A DNA stretch of 64,000 nucleotides from DATNPH01 sp036703315 (lineage in GTDB: Bacteria > Cyanobacteriota > Cyanobacteriia > Cyanobacteriales > Coleofasciculaceae): assembly GCA_036703315.1 (NCBI GenBank), contig DATNPH010000087.1:133404-197403 (forward strand), given 5' to 3'. Numbering within the stretch: position 1 is the first letter of the stretch; every line of letters starts with the position of its first letter. The position numbers were made by a program, and so were the translations under genes. This document shows, in pieces, positions 63,302 to 64,000 of the stretch. The notes beneath the pieces are model-generated. The model was not told where the DNA came from. It saw nothing but the letters and a program-made list of their open reading frames with translations, and made no database searches.

Positions 63302-63838
63302 ATGAAATTATTAAAGACTCTTGTATCTGTTGGCGTGGTTTCAGTCATGGCGACTACAGGAGTAGTAACTTCTCCACAAAGTGCTTCTGCTTACCATAAG
63401 ACAAATAAGTGGGAAGTTAGAGGCAATCTTGAGAAGGATGGATGGATTGTCCTCTATTCACAAGAGTTAAGTCATACAGAAGAAGCAAAACTTGCTGTTG
63501 CTCTTGCTTCGGATGCTACGGTTTCTGGTGGTGGAGCAACAACAGCTTTCTTTGGAAGCTTTGCCGAAGGTTCATTACAACAAATTGCTAGCGAAGCTAA
63601 AAAGAAAGCACCGCAAATTGCACAAACGCTAATCCAAGAACTGACAGTCAAGAAACTTCTCTCTGCTATCCGTACATCTTTTAACGGTAGGCAAGTTGAG
63701 TTATCTGCTGCTGGTATCAAGCTACAAGCAGGAAGAGCTACTTATAACAGAGCAGAATGTTTAAAAGTTTTTGGGAGAGAAAAATGTACTTCTACTCCCA
63801 ACACTTATCAGCCTTACATTCGTTTCAAAGTAAAGTGA
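63302..63838 (+). CDS. Secreted hypothetical protein
   Basis: 178 aa with a clear signal peptide (MKLLKTLVSVGVVSVMATTG...SPQSASA, cleavage near 30). The mature part has an acidic/Ala-rich helical middle (EEAKLAVALASDATVSGGGA, KKKAPQIAQTLIQEL) and a C-terminal part with a Cys pair (AECLKVFGREKCTS) likely forming a disulfide. I do not recognise the family. Start ATG follows GGAGCAACAAGCTT. Another possible signal-peptide gene starts 113 nt downstream. Confidence 0.75.
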   Translation: MKLLKTLVSVGVVSVMATTGVVTSPQSASAYHKTNKWEVRGNLEKDGWIVLYSQELSHTEEAKLAVALASDATVSGGGATTAFFGSFAEGSLQQIASEAKKKAPQIAQTLIQELTVKKLLSAIRTSFNGRQVELSAAGIKLQAGRATYNRAECLKVFGREKCTSTPNTYQPYIRFKVK

Positions 63839-63950
63839 TCGCCCCTAGCGTTGTCATACATAGGCAAACTTCAATCCCTCTTTGGGGACATAAGAGGTTA
63901 TCAACAGGTGCAATCTGACAGTAACTGAAAGTAATTGATGAGGATTTGCA

Positions 63951-64000
63951 ATGATTCAAAGTTATAAACTGCTCTTAGCTACTAGCACTGCAACATTGGC
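63951..64000 (+). CDS. Partial CDS, signal-peptide-like start
   Basis: ATG at 63951, preceded by GATGAGGATTTGCA, opens a frame MIQSYKLLLATSTATL that runs off the window. The hydrophobic composition suggests a signal peptide, so the protein may be another exported product like its neighbour. Too short to identify. Confidence 0.4.
   Translation, partial: MIQSYKLLLATSTATL

Noticed and set aside
1..64000. CRISPR arrays, rRNA and tRNA genes
   Set aside because: No regularly spaced repeats, no rRNA-like sequence and no tRNA-like T-arm with matching acceptor ends were noticed by eye; a tRNA scan was not possible.

Overview
The window is a 64 kb piece of a cyanobacterial chromosome, most likely from a filamentous, motile, hormogonium-forming type. 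The evidence is the abundance of HIP1 octamers (GCGATCGC), heptameric short tandem repeats between genes, the cyanobacterial order pipX-pipY-sepF-proC, a c-type cytochrome assembly factor of the chloroplast type, a cyanoexosortase with its PEP-CTERM substrate, cyanobacteria-typical families (KGK, DUF3086, DUF3119, DUF3352) and hmp-type taxis genes including hmpF. No rRNA, tRNA or CRISPR array was recognised.

Layout. 1-7657 (+): end of a surface polysaccharide cluster (membrane protein cut by the window edge, two SAM methyltransferases, GT2 transferase, GDP-mannose 4,6-dehydratase, two GT4 transferases). The first 4.2 kb and the first half of one GT4 gene look distinctly AT-rich. 8083-9145: a small orphan protein and a broken amino-acid ABC-transporter ATPase. 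9479-15548 (+): housekeeping block der, ecfT/cbiQ, pipX-pipY, sepF, proC, with an 830-bp gap before pipX that resembles a group II intron domain I fragment. 15638-26666 (-): PAS histidine kinase; plsY, DUF3086, DUF3119 and mlaE-type permease (membrane-lipid group); then hmpD-hmpC-hmpB-hmpA type IV pilus chemosensory genes. hmpF (+) diverges from them across about 0.9 kb. No CheA/hmpE is present.

29463-37858 (-): tilS, a KGK protein with 78-bp tandem repeats, the ccsB cytochrome assembly gene, a DUF3352 protein, a gutted tnpB relic, an orphan protein and cofH. 38021-46095: a secreted glycosidase-like protein, a polyprenol-phosphate sugar transferase pair (GT2-GtrA and GT39), a short CDF cation exporter behind an 11-bp-arm palindrome, and a membrane-anchored acetamidase-like protein. 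46352-53071 (-): tkt, fabF, acpP, then a protein-sorting cluster (HpsJ-like protein, cyanoexosortase A, PEP-CTERM substrate) with a degenerate small ORF coupled to the exosortase.

53488-64000: small proteins, a TPM-domain protein, and a signalling/conflict-type cluster. That cluster is an HTH-NB-ARC protein followed by a zinc-ribbon Ser/Thr kinase, facing a 1272-residue HTH-NB-ARC-WD40 protein whose two predicted 7-blade propellers carry in-frame insertions of dispersed palindromic repeats. Secreted small proteins close the window. The STAND-NTPase/kinase cluster is the best candidate for an undescribed system. All family calls were made by eye from sequence motifs; no database search was run.
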